64,000 nt of DNA from Pedobacter hiemivivus (GCF_004331685.1 NZ_SJSM01000004.1:1-64000); one strand, 5' to 3'. Shown: positions 1 through 7,825, counted from the stretch's first letter. A program made the numbers and translations. Notes: generated by a model not told the origin, from the sequence alone.

Positions 1-267
1 TTTAAGAATTGTACGCAAAGAGATCTTGCTTTTACCAGATTAGCCTTATGGTACAATCATGTGGAAGATAGTGGAATTGAAGCTTTTAAAACCGTGGCAA
101 GATCTATTCAAACACATCGCTTCTCCATCGTCAACTTCTTTGTCAACAGGAGTACAAATGCTTCTGCAGAATCGTTCAATGCTAAGGTGAAAGCTTTCAG
201 AGCAACTTCCAGAGGGGTCAGAGATGTTAAATTTTTCCTATTCAGACTATCTAAAATCTATGCTTAA
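1..267 (+). CDS. Transposase, C-terminal part (ISAon1-like, ISL3-type DDE), cut by window start
   Basis: The frame is open from base 1 to the TAA at 265-267, so only the last 88 residues are visible. The stretch NRSTNASAESFNAKVKAF followed by a RGVRDVKFFLFRL segment is the usual end of the catalytic protein of ISAon1-like elements in Bacteroidota, where the Glu in SAESFNAK would be the last acid of the DDE triad. The protein would cut and join DNA at the element ends. Whether the copy is intact cannot be judged because the N-terminal part and left end lie outside the window. The family call rests on remembered sequence likeness. Confidence 0.75.
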   Translation, partial: FKNCTQRDLAFTRLALWYNHVEDSGIEAFKTVARSIQTHRFSIVNFFVNRSTNASAESFNAKVKAFRATSRGVRDVKFFLFRLSKIYA

Positions 268-662
268 ATTTCCTTCCCCCCAAGAATTCCGCTTGATCCG
301 TAAATTCTATAACAACCCCTCATCAGCAAAGCTATAGAAAGCATTTTTACTCACGATCAAGTGATCCGCAAGTAGTCTACTTCCCTCCTGTAGTTTACGT
401 GTAAGGTATACATCTTCTCTACCAGGTTCCAGTTCTTCGCTAGGATGAGAATTATGTAAAGAATATGGTTATACGAAGACTTTCCTTTAATTTGCTGATT
501 TTCAATATATTTATCCTTTAACACTTTACATAATATTCTGAATACTATAGCAGGTTACCTTCTCCATCTGTCTCTCCGCTGAACCGATCATCCCTAAATT
601 TAAGGAAATAATTAAATACTCCTTCTAGGAGTCGTCCTTTTGAAACCTGCATGTGCTAAACC
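268..662. other. Gene-free stretch behind the transposase, with probable IS right end
   Basis: About 395 bases without a convincing gene. The first 35 bases after the transposase stop contain CCCCCCAAGAATTCCGCTTG (275-295), the kind of sequence found at the ends of ISAon1-type elements, so the right end of the element probably lies near 275-300. The left end is not in the window, so the inverted repeat cannot be confirmed. The remainder is AT-rich, with many stops in all frames and one short imperfect palindrome near 621-634 (CTCCTTCTAGGAG). No terminator or RNA gene was recognised. Confidence 0.4.
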
Positions 663-719
663 ATGGTTTTGAATATCTGCAAAAAAAAACTACTTTACGT
701 ACTAAGCGCAGATCAACTG

Positions 720-1508
720 ATGAGTAATAAACATATTGAACGGGACGGACAAACAGGTACAAAGATATTTGACAATAGAACTCTAAAGGGTGACTACCGC
801 AATCTTGCACCGATCATAAAAGAAGGGATGTCGGTTTTGGATATAGGTTGCGGAACAGGGGCGATTTCTAAAGATATTGCGCAGTTGGTTGGTAAAACAG
901 GCAAAGTAACCGGAATAGACAATACGGCCAAATTTATCGATAGTGGCAAATTGACATATCAAGAGATAATAAACTTGGAATTGATACAAGTTGATCTTTT
1001 TGACTTTCAGCCTGATGAACAATATGACTTGATCGTTTCGGCGAGAGTGCTTCAATGGCTCAGTAATCCTAAAGAAGCGTTGTTAAAAATGAAATCGCTT
1101 TTAAAACCAGGTGGTAAGATTTCGATCCTGGATTATAACCACAACAACTTAGAATGGGTTCCAGAACCTCCTGAAAGCATGCGTATTTTTTATAATGCGT
1201 TTTTGAAATGGAGATCGGATGCTGGAATGAACAATGGCATAGCAGATGATCTGACTACCTTGTTAGCGGAAATAGGATTGAGTTCCATTGAAAAAATGAA
1301 TTCAGACGAGCATTATGAGAGAGGTCATCCACACTTTAATGCTAAAGTTGGGATTTGGGCTCTGGTTGCGGGATCAACACAAATGGTCGATGAGGGGTAT
1401 TTGGACAATGACATCAGGCTGCAAGCGATTGAAGAGTACAAGGCATGGGTAGAAAACAGCGCTGTTTCGATGACAATGAAGTTAAATGAAGTAAGAGGGG
1501 TTCTTTGA
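720..1508 (+). CDS. Class I SAM-dependent methyltransferase
   Basis: Methyl transfer from S-adenosylmethionine to an unknown acceptor. Motif I is VLDIGCGTG, followed by an acidic loop (GKVTGIDNT) and the post-motif region LLKPGGKISILDYNH, so the Rossmann-type methyltransferase fold is complete. I chose the ATG at 720, giving 262 residues that begin MSNKHIERDGQTG. An in-frame ATG at 663 would add 19 residues with a lysine run that do not look like the family. The C-terminal third has no recognised motif. The gene stands alone between mobile-element remains and its end overlaps an integrase fragment on the other strand, so it may have been carried by or trapped near a mobile element. The substrate is unknown. 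Confidence 0.8.
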   Translation: MSNKHIERDGQTGTKIFDNRTLKGDYRNLAPIIKEGMSVLDIGCGTGAISKDIAQLVGKTGKVTGIDNTAKFIDSGKLTYQEIINLELIQVDLFDFQPDEQYDLIVSARVLQWLSNPKEALLKMKSLLKPGGKISILDYNHNNLEWVPEPPESMRIFYNAFLKWRSDAGMNNGIADDLTTLLAEIGLSSIEKMNSDEHYERGHPHFNAKVGIWALVAGSTQMVDEGYLDNDIRLQAIEEYKAWVENSAVSMTMKLNEVRGVL

Positions 1509-1709
1509 TGTTCGATACTGAAAAAGTTCCTTTTCGACATCAGAGCAATAATGCTGGTAGCCTATTGAATCCATAAAGAATCGGATTCGGCGCCAAGTCT
1601 TCTGGTAGTCTTCAATGGCACGAGGCGAAAAGAAAAGTTGGGATCCAAGATACTCTGCTACTTCACTGGTTAGGAAATTTAAATCCTTAAATCGTTCGTT
1701 CATATACAA
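1482..1709 (-). pseudogene. Tyrosine recombinase (integrase) N-terminal fragment
   Basis: A 75-codon reading frame with residues such as EVAEYLGSQLFFSPRAIEDY followed by a WRRIRFFMDSIGYQHY segment. This resembles the SAM-like, core-binding N-terminal domain of site-specific tyrosine integrases of Bacteroidota. No catalytic domain (Arg...His-x-x-Arg...Tyr) follows: the frame runs into the antisense of the methyltransferase gene and stops after 27 bases of overlap. It is best read as the start of a broken integrase gene, cut when the neighbouring DNA was joined. Likeness is judged by eye over a short stretch, so a small unrelated protein cannot be excluded. Confidence 0.4.
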
Positions 1710-1782
1710 TTAGTTTTAATGAATAATTGCAATGGTAATTAAACAATATTATGTAAGGTGATTCGCTAAAATTATTCCCATA

Positions 1783-1811
1783 TTGTTATTTCTTTCAATT
1801 GTGTACCTTTA
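1783..1811 (+). promoter_or_regulatory. Bacteroidota-type promoter for the small gene at 1815
   Basis: TTG at 1783-1785 and TACCTTTA at 1804-1811 lie 18 bases apart, close to the TTG / TAnnTTTG pattern read by the primary sigma factor of Bacteroidota (last base differs). The ATG at 1815 is only three bases behind the box, so the transcript would have almost no leader. Confidence 0.4.
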
Positions 1812-1814
1812 AGT

Positions 1815-1985
1815 ATGGACAAGCTACCTAAAGATACAAGTGGAAGAAAGCAGGACTTAAGACACTGGAAGGATGTTTTAACAGAAAAAGAGGTTTTGTG
1901 GGATTCGCTGTCAAAGCGCAGCAACTATTATATATTCCTTATCCTAGTTGTAGGTTCACTGATACTCTGGTACCTTCTCAATTAA
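1815..1985 (+). CDS. Small hypothetical membrane protein (56 residues)
   Basis: Not recognised. The frame starts MDKLPKDTSGRKQDLRHWKD, has a charged N-terminal half of about 36 residues and ends with one hydrophobic segment (YYIFLILVVGSLILWYLLN) that reaches the stop codon. This suggests a single-pass, C-tail-anchored membrane protein with the charged half in the cytoplasm. A promoter-like TTG / TAccTTTa pair sits directly in front of the ATG, which supports the gene. There is no partner within 180 bases on either side. The function is unknown. The main doubt is size. Confidence 0.5.
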   Translation: MDKLPKDTSGRKQDLRHWKDVLTEKEVLWDSLSKRSNYYIFLILVVGSLILWYLLN

Positions 1986-2170
1986 AACAGCCTCATCTTA
2001 AGAGGATCATACTCCTTAACATTAATAGTAGGAATATTCTTACATAAGATTAAGACCGAGTATGCCAACTTCAGCCTTTGTAGGGAAACAAAAGCGATCT
2101 ATTTAAGCGAATCGATTTCCCCATATATTCATTAAATTTGAATTAGAACTATCATTAAAATTATAAAGCT

Positions 2171-2518
2171 ATGGCTTATAACGAACAACTAGCTGATCGT
2201 GTCCGAGAGCTACTCTTCGATCGTGAAGATGTAACTGAAAAGGAAATGTTTAGTGGAATATGTTTTATGGTAGATGATAAAATGTGTATCTGCGTCTCAG
2301 GGACCGAACTGCTGTGTCGTATCGGTGCAGAAAAAGTGGATATAGAACTAGAAAAAGGCAGCTGCCGCAATATGATGAACAACGGCCGTCTCATGAAAGA
2401 CTATGTCTACGTTGAAGATACCGCGTTTGACAATCAGAAGAAACTTAAATATTGGGTGGAGCTCTGTCTGGAATTTAATCCAATGGCTAAATCATCAAAG
2501 AAAAAAATGAAAAATTAA
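2171..2518 (+). CDS. TfoX N-terminal domain protein
   Basis: A 115-residue protein made of one TfoX/Sxy N-terminal domain: it begins MAYNEQLADRVRELL, continues with a VTEKEMFSGICFMVDDKM segment and ends in a lysine-rich tail (SSKKKMKN). In gammaproteobacteria the N-terminal domain belongs to the competence regulator TfoX, but stand-alone versions such as this are widespread and have no established role. No C-terminal TfoX domain is present. The gene stands alone and faces the dsbA-like gene; the space between the two stop codons holds an unusual repeat array (2588-2686). Confidence 0.8.
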   Translation: MAYNEQLADRVRELLFDREDVTEKEMFSGICFMVDDKMCICVSGTELLCRIGAEKVDIELEKGSCRNMMNNGRLMKDYVYVEDTAFDNQKKLKYWVELCLEFNPMAKSSKKKMKN

Positions 2519-2587
2519 CTAAAAATTAATAAAACCTAGAGGCAAGAGCGTAATAAACTCGGTAAGTCCTCTGTTTAAAGAAATATA

Positions 2588-2686
2588 TAACAAGGAGATA
2601 ACAGGGATCATACAGGGACTTAACAGGGGGATAACAGGGACAAATTCCTCTTAAGCCCCTACTACATCCTTGTTACATTGTAGTTA
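2588..2686. repeat. Two inverted arms of degenerate 11-bp repeats (array A)
   Basis: Five consecutive 11-base units run from 2588 to 2642 on the plus strand; typical ones are TAACAGGGATC and TAACAGGGACA. From 2643 to 2686 the same kind of unit is found on the minus strand, four units (for example TAACAAGGATG), again exactly 11 bases each. The two arms meet at 2642/2643 without a spacer. A transcript would form a long imperfect hairpin. The array sits between two converging genes. A second array with the same plan is at 35600-35694. I do not know a named family for it. Confidence 0.6.
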
Positions 2687-2757
2687 AATCCATGTTCTTA
2701 TAAAGAGACCTATTGTTTCCTTATCAATTCATGCTAATACGATTGTTTTATCTGGTA

Positions 2758-3396
2758 TTATTTAGCTTCTTCTCCAGCTTTAATCATTGCGCCTAAAAAT
2801 GTTTCAGGTGGTTGTGCACCAGAAACCGCTAGCTTTTGATCAAAAATAAAGAAAGGAACACCTGTGATTCCTAGATCCTGAGCTGTTTTCTCGTCATACC
2901 TCACTTCATCAGTAAAATCATCGCTTTTCAGCATAACTTCAACTTCCAGCGCATTTAGTCCACTATCCTTACCAATTTGAAGTAAAACCTCATGGTCGGC
3001 AATATTTTTACCATCTGTGAAATGAGCTTTAAACAAGTTTTCCTCAACTAAATCCCCCGCGCCATTCTGCTTAGCCATCTGAATAAGACGATGGGCGTCA
3101 AAAGAGTTGGCAATTACCGACTGTTCAAAGTTAAAAGTTAAACCTACTTCGGCTGCGGTTTGTGCAACGTGTTTATGCGTTTCTACGGACCATTCCCTAC
3201 TCTTGCCATAGCGTTCGGCTAAGTAATCATAAGCGTTTTTATCCAATATAGTGGTAGTATTCGGATCTAGCTCAAAACTATGCCACTCCACCTCTACTTC
3301 ATCTTTATGCTCAAATTGGGCCAATGCCATTTCAAACTTTCTTTTGCCTATATAACAAAACGGACACCTTACATCCGACCAAATATCAACCTTCAT
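2758..3396 (-). CDS. DsbA-family thiol oxidoreductase, FrnE-like
   Basis: A 212-residue thioredoxin-fold protein with the redox motif C11-P-F-C14 after strand 1 (VDIWSDVRCPFCYIG) and the cis-proline loop GVPFFIFD near the C-terminus, with an all-helical insertion between. This is the plan of the FrnE / DsbA-like group. There is no signal peptide, so it acts in the cytoplasm, probably as a thiol-disulphide oxidoreductase or in stress defence. The substrate is not known. Its ATG shares one base with the stop codon of galM (TAATG), so the two are translated together and form an operon, though no metabolic link is evident. Confidence 0.85.
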   Translation of the reverse strand: MKVDIWSDVRCPFCYIGKRKFEMALAQFEHKDEVEVEWHSFELDPNTTTILDKNAYDYLAERYGKSREWSVETHKHVAQTAAEVGLTFNFEQSVIANSFDAHRLIQMAKQNGAGDLVEENLFKAHFTDGKNIADHEVLLQIGKDSGLNALEVEVMLKSDDFTDEVRYDEKTAQDLGITGVPFFIFDQKLAVSGAQPPETFLGAMIKAGEEAK

Positions 3397-4433
3397 TAAT
3401 TATGTTCTATTTTGTAAATTGTAGTTTGTTTATAGCTTTCCCCTGGCCTTAAAATGGTATTTGGAAAAGCTGGAATATTAATCGCATTTGGGTGATGTTG
3501 TGTTTCTACACAAAACGCCTCATAAGGATGATAATCCTTGCCTTCTTTGCCGCCTTTAACCTCCAGATATTTAGCTGTATAAAAATGAGCTACAGGCTCG
3601 GTTGTATAAACTGAGAGTTTTAGTCCACCAGTTTCTTCCGAAGTTTCCGAAGCTAATGTAAGCTCGCCATAGGGCTTATCTAAAACGTAAGTCTGATCAT
3701 ATCCTTCTGTAGGATCCCAATTCCGCCCTATCGCTTTATCACCAAGAAAATCATGTATTGTTCCTTCCACAGGGATTAGTTTCCCTGTAACCACATAATT
3801 ATCATCTTGCTCCAGATAATTGCTTGCAGGCATTCTATGTATGTGATTTGCTATAGATCCACCCTGTGGTGCTAGATTAAAATAGCCATGATGAGTAAGG
3901 TTTACAGCTGTAGGCGCATCGGTAGTCGCTTTAAAATCTAAAATCAACTCATTTTCATCGGTCAATTTAAAAGTGAGCTGTACAGTTAAGTTTCCAGGAA
4001 AATTCTCCTCTCCGTCAGGACTTACATATTGAAGCGTAACACTCGGATCAATTGTAGATAATACTTCCCACATCCTACGGTCAAAACCGACATCACCTCC
4101 ATGTAAACAATCGCCACCTTGGGCCTGCGAAAGCTGATATGTTGCGCCATCGATGCTAAACCTTCCGTTCTTAATCCGGTTGGCATAACGTCCTATTACA
4201 GCACCAAAAAATGGGTAGCTATTTAAATATTCATCGCTTGTATACTGATCTACATCATCAAAACCTAAAACAATATCCTGCTTTTCCCCATTCTTATTGG
4301 CAACTACAAATTTACCTATAATCGCCCCATAATTATATATTTTAACATAGGTGCCATGAATATTTGTCAGTTCTATTGCTAAGACCTCTTTTTCATCAAT
4401 AAATTTTCCAGTCTTGATCAGCTTTGTTTCCAT
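3396..4433 (-). CDS. galM: Aldose 1-epimerase (mutarotase)
   Basis: Interconverts the alpha and beta forms of galactose and other aldoses and feeds galactokinase with alpha-galactose. The 345-residue length is normal. Visible family motifs are the substrate-binding GRYANRI, the LHGG histidine, the catalytic histidine pair in LTHHGYFNL and the C-terminal catalytic glutamate in CVETQHHPN. No signal peptide is seen, so the enzyme is cytoplasmic, unlike many secreted Bacteroidota mutarotases. It is divergent from galK, with 86 bases between the start codons, and is followed by a dsbA-like gene with a one-base overlap. Confidence 0.93.
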   Translation of the reverse strand: METKLIKTGKFIDEKEVLAIELTNIHGTYVKIYNYGAIIGKFVVANKNGEKQDIVLGFDDVDQYTSDEYLNSYPFFGAVIGRYANRIKNGRFSIDGATYQLSQAQGGDCLHGGDVGFDRRMWEVLSTIDPSVTLQYVSPDGEENFPGNLTVQLTFKLTDENELILDFKATTDAPTAVNLTHHGYFNLAPQGGSIANHIHRMPASNYLEQDDNYVVTGKLIPVEGTIHDFLGDKAIGRNWDPTEGYDQTYVLDKPYGELTLASETSEETGGLKLSVYTTEPVAHFYTAKYLEVKGGKEGKDYHPYEAFCVETQHHPNAINIPAFPNTILRPGESYKQTTIYKIEHN

Positions 4434-4453
4434 AAATTGTATATTAGGAGCGT

Positions 4454-4470
4454 TTGTTATGAACTAACAA
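4454..4470. promoter_or_regulatory. Inverted repeat between galM and galK, possible operator
   Basis: TTGTTA-tgaac-TAACAA is a perfect inverted repeat with 6-base arms in the 86-base space between the divergent galM and galK starts. Its position would let one regulator control both genes. No regulator gene lies next to it, so the factor is unknown; the short arms could also arise by chance. Confidence 0.35.
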
Positions 4471-4519
4471 TACTATCAATACTTTAACTTAAAACCAAAA
4501 CCAAACATAAAATATTACA

Positions 4520-5671
4520 ATGAAAACGGAATTAATTAGTAAGTTCTTAGAAAAATACGGGCATGAGCCAACTGCAAATTATTTTACCCCTGGTCGTGTA
4601 AACCTAATTGGAGAACATATTGATTATAATGGCGGGCTTGTGATGCCTTGTGCAGTAACCCTTGGAACCTGGCTAAGCATGGCTCCTAACGAGGATAATG
4701 TAATCAGATTTAAAAGTTTAAACTTTCCAGAAGAGCATGAATTTCCAGTGCAATCCAGCTATACCAAAACTGGCGCAGAATGGTATAATTACCCACTAGG
4801 TGTTTTTAATGAAATCATAAAAAAGTATCCATTAACTACAGGTCTGGACTTGTTGTTTTTTGGTAACATCCCTATCGGATCAGGATTATCTTCTTCTGCA
4901 TCTATTGAAGTGGCAATGGCTTATGCCTTAAATTCTTATTTCAATCTAGGCTACGAAAAAATAGAAATCCCTTTACTTGCACAAAAAGTTGAGAATGAAT
5001 TTATAGGTGTAAACTGTGGTATCATGGATCAGTTTGCCGTTGCCTTTGGCGAAACTGATAAAGCTATTGTATTGAATTGCGATACGCTTCATTATAAAAT
5101 TGTTGACTGTAACCTTGGAAACTATAGATTAGCCATTATAAATACCAACAAACCACGTAAACTGGCTGAATCTAAATACAACCAACGTGTTGCGGAATGC
5201 CAAACCGCTTTAAAGCAGTTAAACAAAGAGATTTCCTTGAATAACCTTTGTGAACTAAATGCTGATAAATTTGATGAATACAATCACCTGATCACAGACC
5301 CAATTGTTTTAAACCGCGCAACGCACGTAGTTAATGAAAATGATCGCGTTAACCAGGCCGCAAAAGCGCTAAACAGTGGTAACTTAACAGAATTTGGTCG
5401 TTTAATGTATGCTTCTCACCAATCTTTGAAGGATTTGTATGAAGTTACTGGTGCCGAATTGGATGCTGTAGTTGAATTTTGTTCAGATTACGAACATGTA
5501 ATTGGTGCACGTATGACGGGTGCTGGATTTGGTGGTTGCGCCATCGCTCTGCTTAAAAAAGGTCAGGAAGATGATTTTACTAAAAAACTAACTGATTTTT
5601 ATACAGATAGAATTGGTTACGCTCCAACAATCTATATCAGTGAAATTGGTACTGGTGCTTCGGTAATTTAA
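4520..5671 (+). CDS. galK: Galactokinase
   Basis: Phosphorylates alpha-D-galactose with ATP to galactose 1-phosphate, the first step of the Leloir pathway. All GHMP-kinase signatures are present: the galactokinase signature GRVNLIGEHIDYNGG near residues 26-40, the ATP loop GSGLSSSASIEV, and the C-terminal GARMTGAGFGGCAIAL. The Asp of CGIMDQFAVA is the expected catalytic base. The 383-residue length is normal. galT and galE are not in the window, so the rest of the pathway must be elsewhere. It is followed after 15 bases by an RNA methyltransferase gene. Confidence 0.96.
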   Translation: MKTELISKFLEKYGHEPTANYFTPGRVNLIGEHIDYNGGLVMPCAVTLGTWLSMAPNEDNVIRFKSLNFPEEHEFPVQSSYTKTGAEWYNYPLGVFNEIIKKYPLTTGLDLLFFGNIPIGSGLSSSASIEVAMAYALNSYFNLGYEKIEIPLLAQKVENEFIGVNCGIMDQFAVAFGETDKAIVLNCDTLHYKIVDCNLGNYRLAIINTNKPRKLAESKYNQRVAECQTALKQLNKEISLNNLCELNADKFDEYNHLITDPIVLNRATHVVNENDRVNQAAKALNSGNLTEFGRLMYASHQSLKDLYEVTGAELDAVVEFCSDYEHVIGARMTGAGFGGCAIALLKKGQEDDFTKKLTDFYTDRIGYAPTIYISEIGTGASVI

Positions 5672-5674
5672 TTT

Positions 5675-5682
5675 TATTTTTG
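5675..5682 (+). promoter_or_regulatory. TAnnTTTG box just before the TrmH-type gene
   Basis: TATTTTTG is an exact match to the Bacteroidota -7 element and ends four bases before the ATG at 5687, inside the 15-base gap behind galK. If active, it would give a leaderless mRNA independent of galK. No well-placed -33 TTG is seen: the nearest, at 5646-5648, is 26 bases upstream. Confidence 0.25.
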
Positions 5683-5686
5683 CGCC

Positions 5687-6217
5687 ATGCAGAAATTAAA
5701 ATTAGACGACCTGAATCGTGTGAGTATTGAAGAGTTTAAAGAACAGGAAAAGCTTCCGGTAGTTGTAGTGCTTGATAATGTACGCAGTATGCATAATATC
5801 GGTTCTGTTTTTAGAACCGGTGATGGTTTTGCTGTAGAAGGAGTTTATTTGTGCGGCATTACTGCACAACCTCCACACAGAGAAATAGAAAAAACAGCAT
5901 TAGGCGCAACTCAGTCTGTAAACTGGAAACATTTCGAAACTACACTGGATGCTGTATCCGCTTTAAGAGCTGAAGGTTATAAAATCATAGCTATAGAACA
6001 AGCAGCTGGAAGTACCATGTTAAACACTTTCAAGCCCTCTACTGATGAAAAGTATGCTTTAATCTTCGGTAATGAAGTAAATGGCGTAAGTGATGAAGTG
6101 ATGGCGCAAATTGATCAATGTATTGAAATTCCTCAATTTGGCACAAAGCACTCCTTTAATATCGTGATCTCAGCCGGAATCGTACTTTGGGATTTCTTTG
6201 CTAAATTAAGGTTGTAA
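5687..6217 (+). CDS. TrmH/SpoU-family RNA 2'-O-methyltransferase
   Basis: A 176-residue SPOUT (alpha/beta knot) methyltransferase. Motif 1 is LDNVRSMHNIGSVFRTGDG with the catalytic Arg and the Asn-Ile-Gly loop, motif 2 is ALIFGNEVNGVSDEV, and motif 3 is IPQFGTKHSFNIVISAGI with the knot. It is expected to methylate a ribose in tRNA or rRNA; the target nucleotide cannot be told from sequence. There is no extra RNA-binding N-terminal domain, as in short TrmL/TrmH-like forms. It lies 15 bases behind galK but probably has no functional link to galactose. A strong terminator follows. Confidence 0.88.
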   Translation: MQKLKLDDLNRVSIEEFKEQEKLPVVVVLDNVRSMHNIGSVFRTGDGFAVEGVYLCGITAQPPHREIEKTALGATQSVNWKHFETTLDAVSALRAEGYKIIAIEQAAGSTMLNTFKPSTDEKYALIFGNEVNGVSDEVMAQIDQCIEIPQFGTKHSFNIVISAGIVLWDFFAKLRL

Positions 6218-6230
6218 AATATCAGAGATA

Positions 6231-6259
6231 AAATGCCCCGATAGTTTATCGGGGCATTT
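6231..6259. terminator. Bidirectional intrinsic terminator
   Basis: Perfect 12-bp stem (6231-6242 with 6248-6259), 5-base loop, GC-rich centre (GCCCCGAT), A-rich on the left and T-rich on the right. It lies between the converging TrmH-type gene and the outer-membrane protein gene and can serve both. Confidence 0.85.
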
Positions 6260-6271
6260 CTGTTTATGTCG

Positions 6272-6880
6272 TTAAAATTTAACTCTTAGCCCTATTCCAA
6301 GCTGAAAAATATCATGTATTCTAAGTGCCGATGTGTTCTGCAGGTAATTGATGAGATAAAAATCATTTGTATTTGTCTCTATATAAACACCCATTGCACG
6401 TATGCCGCTATTTTTTAAGGCTTTCGGTGGTTTTATCTCAAGTTCAGTATTAAAAGAGAGATGTGGCCGAATTGCCTCGGACCAGTAATAATAATCACCC
6501 GGATATTGTCCTTTAGGAAAAAGGACGCCCAGATCCTTGTGAAAAGTATAACTGGCAAAAAATCCAGGATTAAAGGGATACAATTTCCCCCAATCCTTTA
6601 AACGAATTTCCCATGGTTTATACGCCAATTTTATGGTGGTAATATGTAGTTCGCCACCCTTGCTTTCGGGTACATACCCATAATGAAAAGACAAGTTACC
6701 GCGTTTATTGCCGAATATCTCATACCCAGCACCAGCACTTAAATAGCCGATGCTACCGGCATATTGTATAATTGCCTCGTCAGGAATTAGGAATTTAAGC
6801 TGCTGCGCATTAACGTTTAAGCCGCGGCCTATCAGCAACAATATAAAAACTACTCTAAATTTAAAATGGTACACGCTCAA
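6272..6880 (-). CDS. Hypothetical outer-membrane protein
   Basis: Not recognised as a named family. The 202-residue protein starts with a signal peptide (hydrophobic RVVFILLLIGRGLNVNA, cleavage likely before QQLKF) and continues with alternating aromatic/polar strands such as AGYEIFGNKRGNLSFHYGYV. It ends in RVKF, and a terminal Phe is typical of outer-membrane beta-barrels. Its start overlaps the end of the metallophosphoesterase gene by 20 bases, so the two are co-transcribed and translationally coupled. It may work in the same envelope process, but no direct evidence is seen. Confidence 0.7.
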   Translation of the reverse strand: MSVYHFKFRVVFILLLIGRGLNVNAQQLKFLIPDEAIIQYAGSIGYLSAGAGYEIFGNKRGNLSFHYGYVPESKGGELHITTIKLAYKPWEIRLKDWGKLYPFNPGFFASYTFHKDLGVLFPKGQYPGDYYYWSEAIRPHLSFNTELEIKPPKALKNSGIRAMGVYIETNTNDFYLINYLQNTSALRIHDIFQLGIGLRVKF

Positions 6881-7655
6881 AACTTAATTTATTATTTACA
6901 ATTTGTATAACTAAGAATTCTCTCTTATCCATAGAACTGGTCACGATATACGGAATGCCTGAGTTATCAGGATAAAACACTTCAAAATTGTGCGTGTGGG
7001 CATTCAGAGAGGCAAGAAAGCCCGGTGTTTGCGCAAAAGAATTGATATAATCATCTTTCAGCTTACTGTCAAAGTCTATAGAGTTGACTGGTATATGCGA
7101 AACTGCTATACAACCTGTAACATCTGGACTTGGCTGCAGCTGGGCTTTCATCCATGGCATATTTGGGACTTGTCCATTGAAATTATATTCTCGGCTATTT
7201 GAATCATGACAAATGAATTTAATACCACCATAAACAAAGGAATAGTTTAATTCACCAAACATATTCCTGAAAGACTCTTTGCCTCTACCCGTTTCATCAT
7301 GATTTCCAATCACGGCTATGTAAGGCATGGTCAAATCTTCAAGTGTTCGCGAAATCCACAACATCTCTTTAAGAACACCAAATTCAGTGATATCGCCATT
7401 AAGTACTACGAAGTCAATTCCATCTATAGCATTTGCGGCTTTGCAAAGTTTAACTGTTTCATCGCGCGACCTCTGACTGTCCCCTGTTAAAATAAATTTT
7501 ACTGTATCATCATTTACACCTGTCCCTAATCGCTTTAAATTATTGGCATTTATATCCTTTAATGATACACTATCAAAGGTTTGGTTGGGACTAAATTCAA
7601 AATGATTACAGCTGACTAATATTATACTAATAAAAAAAAGGAAAAATGTTCTCAT
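6861..7655 (-). CDS. Calcineurin-like metallophosphoesterase, lipoprotein
   Basis: Hydrolyses an unknown phosphoester in the periplasm or at the outer membrane. The five metal-binding blocks are present: FILTGDSQ (in place of the usual D-x-H), VVLNGDITEFG, AVIGNHDE, AVSHIP and NAHTHNFE. The N-terminus MRTFFLFFISIILVSC is a lipoprotein signal with the lipobox Cys in VSC; for that reason I take the ATG at 7655 instead of one 15 bases upstream. The first block has Ser-Gln where most relatives have His, which may change metal binding. It is the first gene of a two-gene operon with the outer-membrane protein. Confidence 0.82.
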   Translation of the reverse strand: MRTFFLFFISIILVSCNHFEFSPNQTFDSVSLKDINANNLKRLGTGVNDDTVKFILTGDSQRSRDETVKLCKAANAIDGIDFVVLNGDITEFGVLKEMLWISRTLEDLTMPYIAVIGNHDETGRGKESFRNMFGELNYSFVYGGIKFICHDSNSREYNFNGQVPNMPWMKAQLQPSPDVTGCIAVSHIPVNSIDFDSKLKDDYINSFAQTPGFLASLNAHTHNFEVFYPDNSGIPYIVTSSMDKREFLVIQIVNNKLSFERVPF

Positions 7656-7769
7656 ATACCTGCAAAGCACGCAGTTTAGAAAAAACTATTTGTCAGGCTT
7701 AGTTCATACTTATACATTTTGACTTTTCGTAAACAATAGTCAGGATTGTGTTAGCGTAATATTACAAAA

Positions 7770-7805
7770 AAAGCGCCTGTATCACGATAATGATACAGGC
7801 GCTTT
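7770..7805 (-). terminator. Intrinsic terminator behind gltD
   Basis: Perfect 15-bp stem (7770-7784 with 7791-7805), 6-base loop, rich in G+C in the middle (GCGCCTGT). Read on the minus strand it is followed by a run of seven T, so it ends the gltB-gltD transcript. Confidence 0.88.
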
Positions 7806-7825
7806 GGTTAAAATATGACGATCTA

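Noticed and set aside
2621..2642. Near-match to the homing endonuclease I-SceI site (GGGATAACAGGG core)
   Set aside because: Only the 12-base core agrees; the unit is one of five degenerate 11-base repeats, so the match follows from the repeat pattern and not from an endonuclease.
2588..2686. CRISPR array
   Set aside because: Units are 11 bases, contiguous without spacers and inverted halfway; no cas gene is present in the window.
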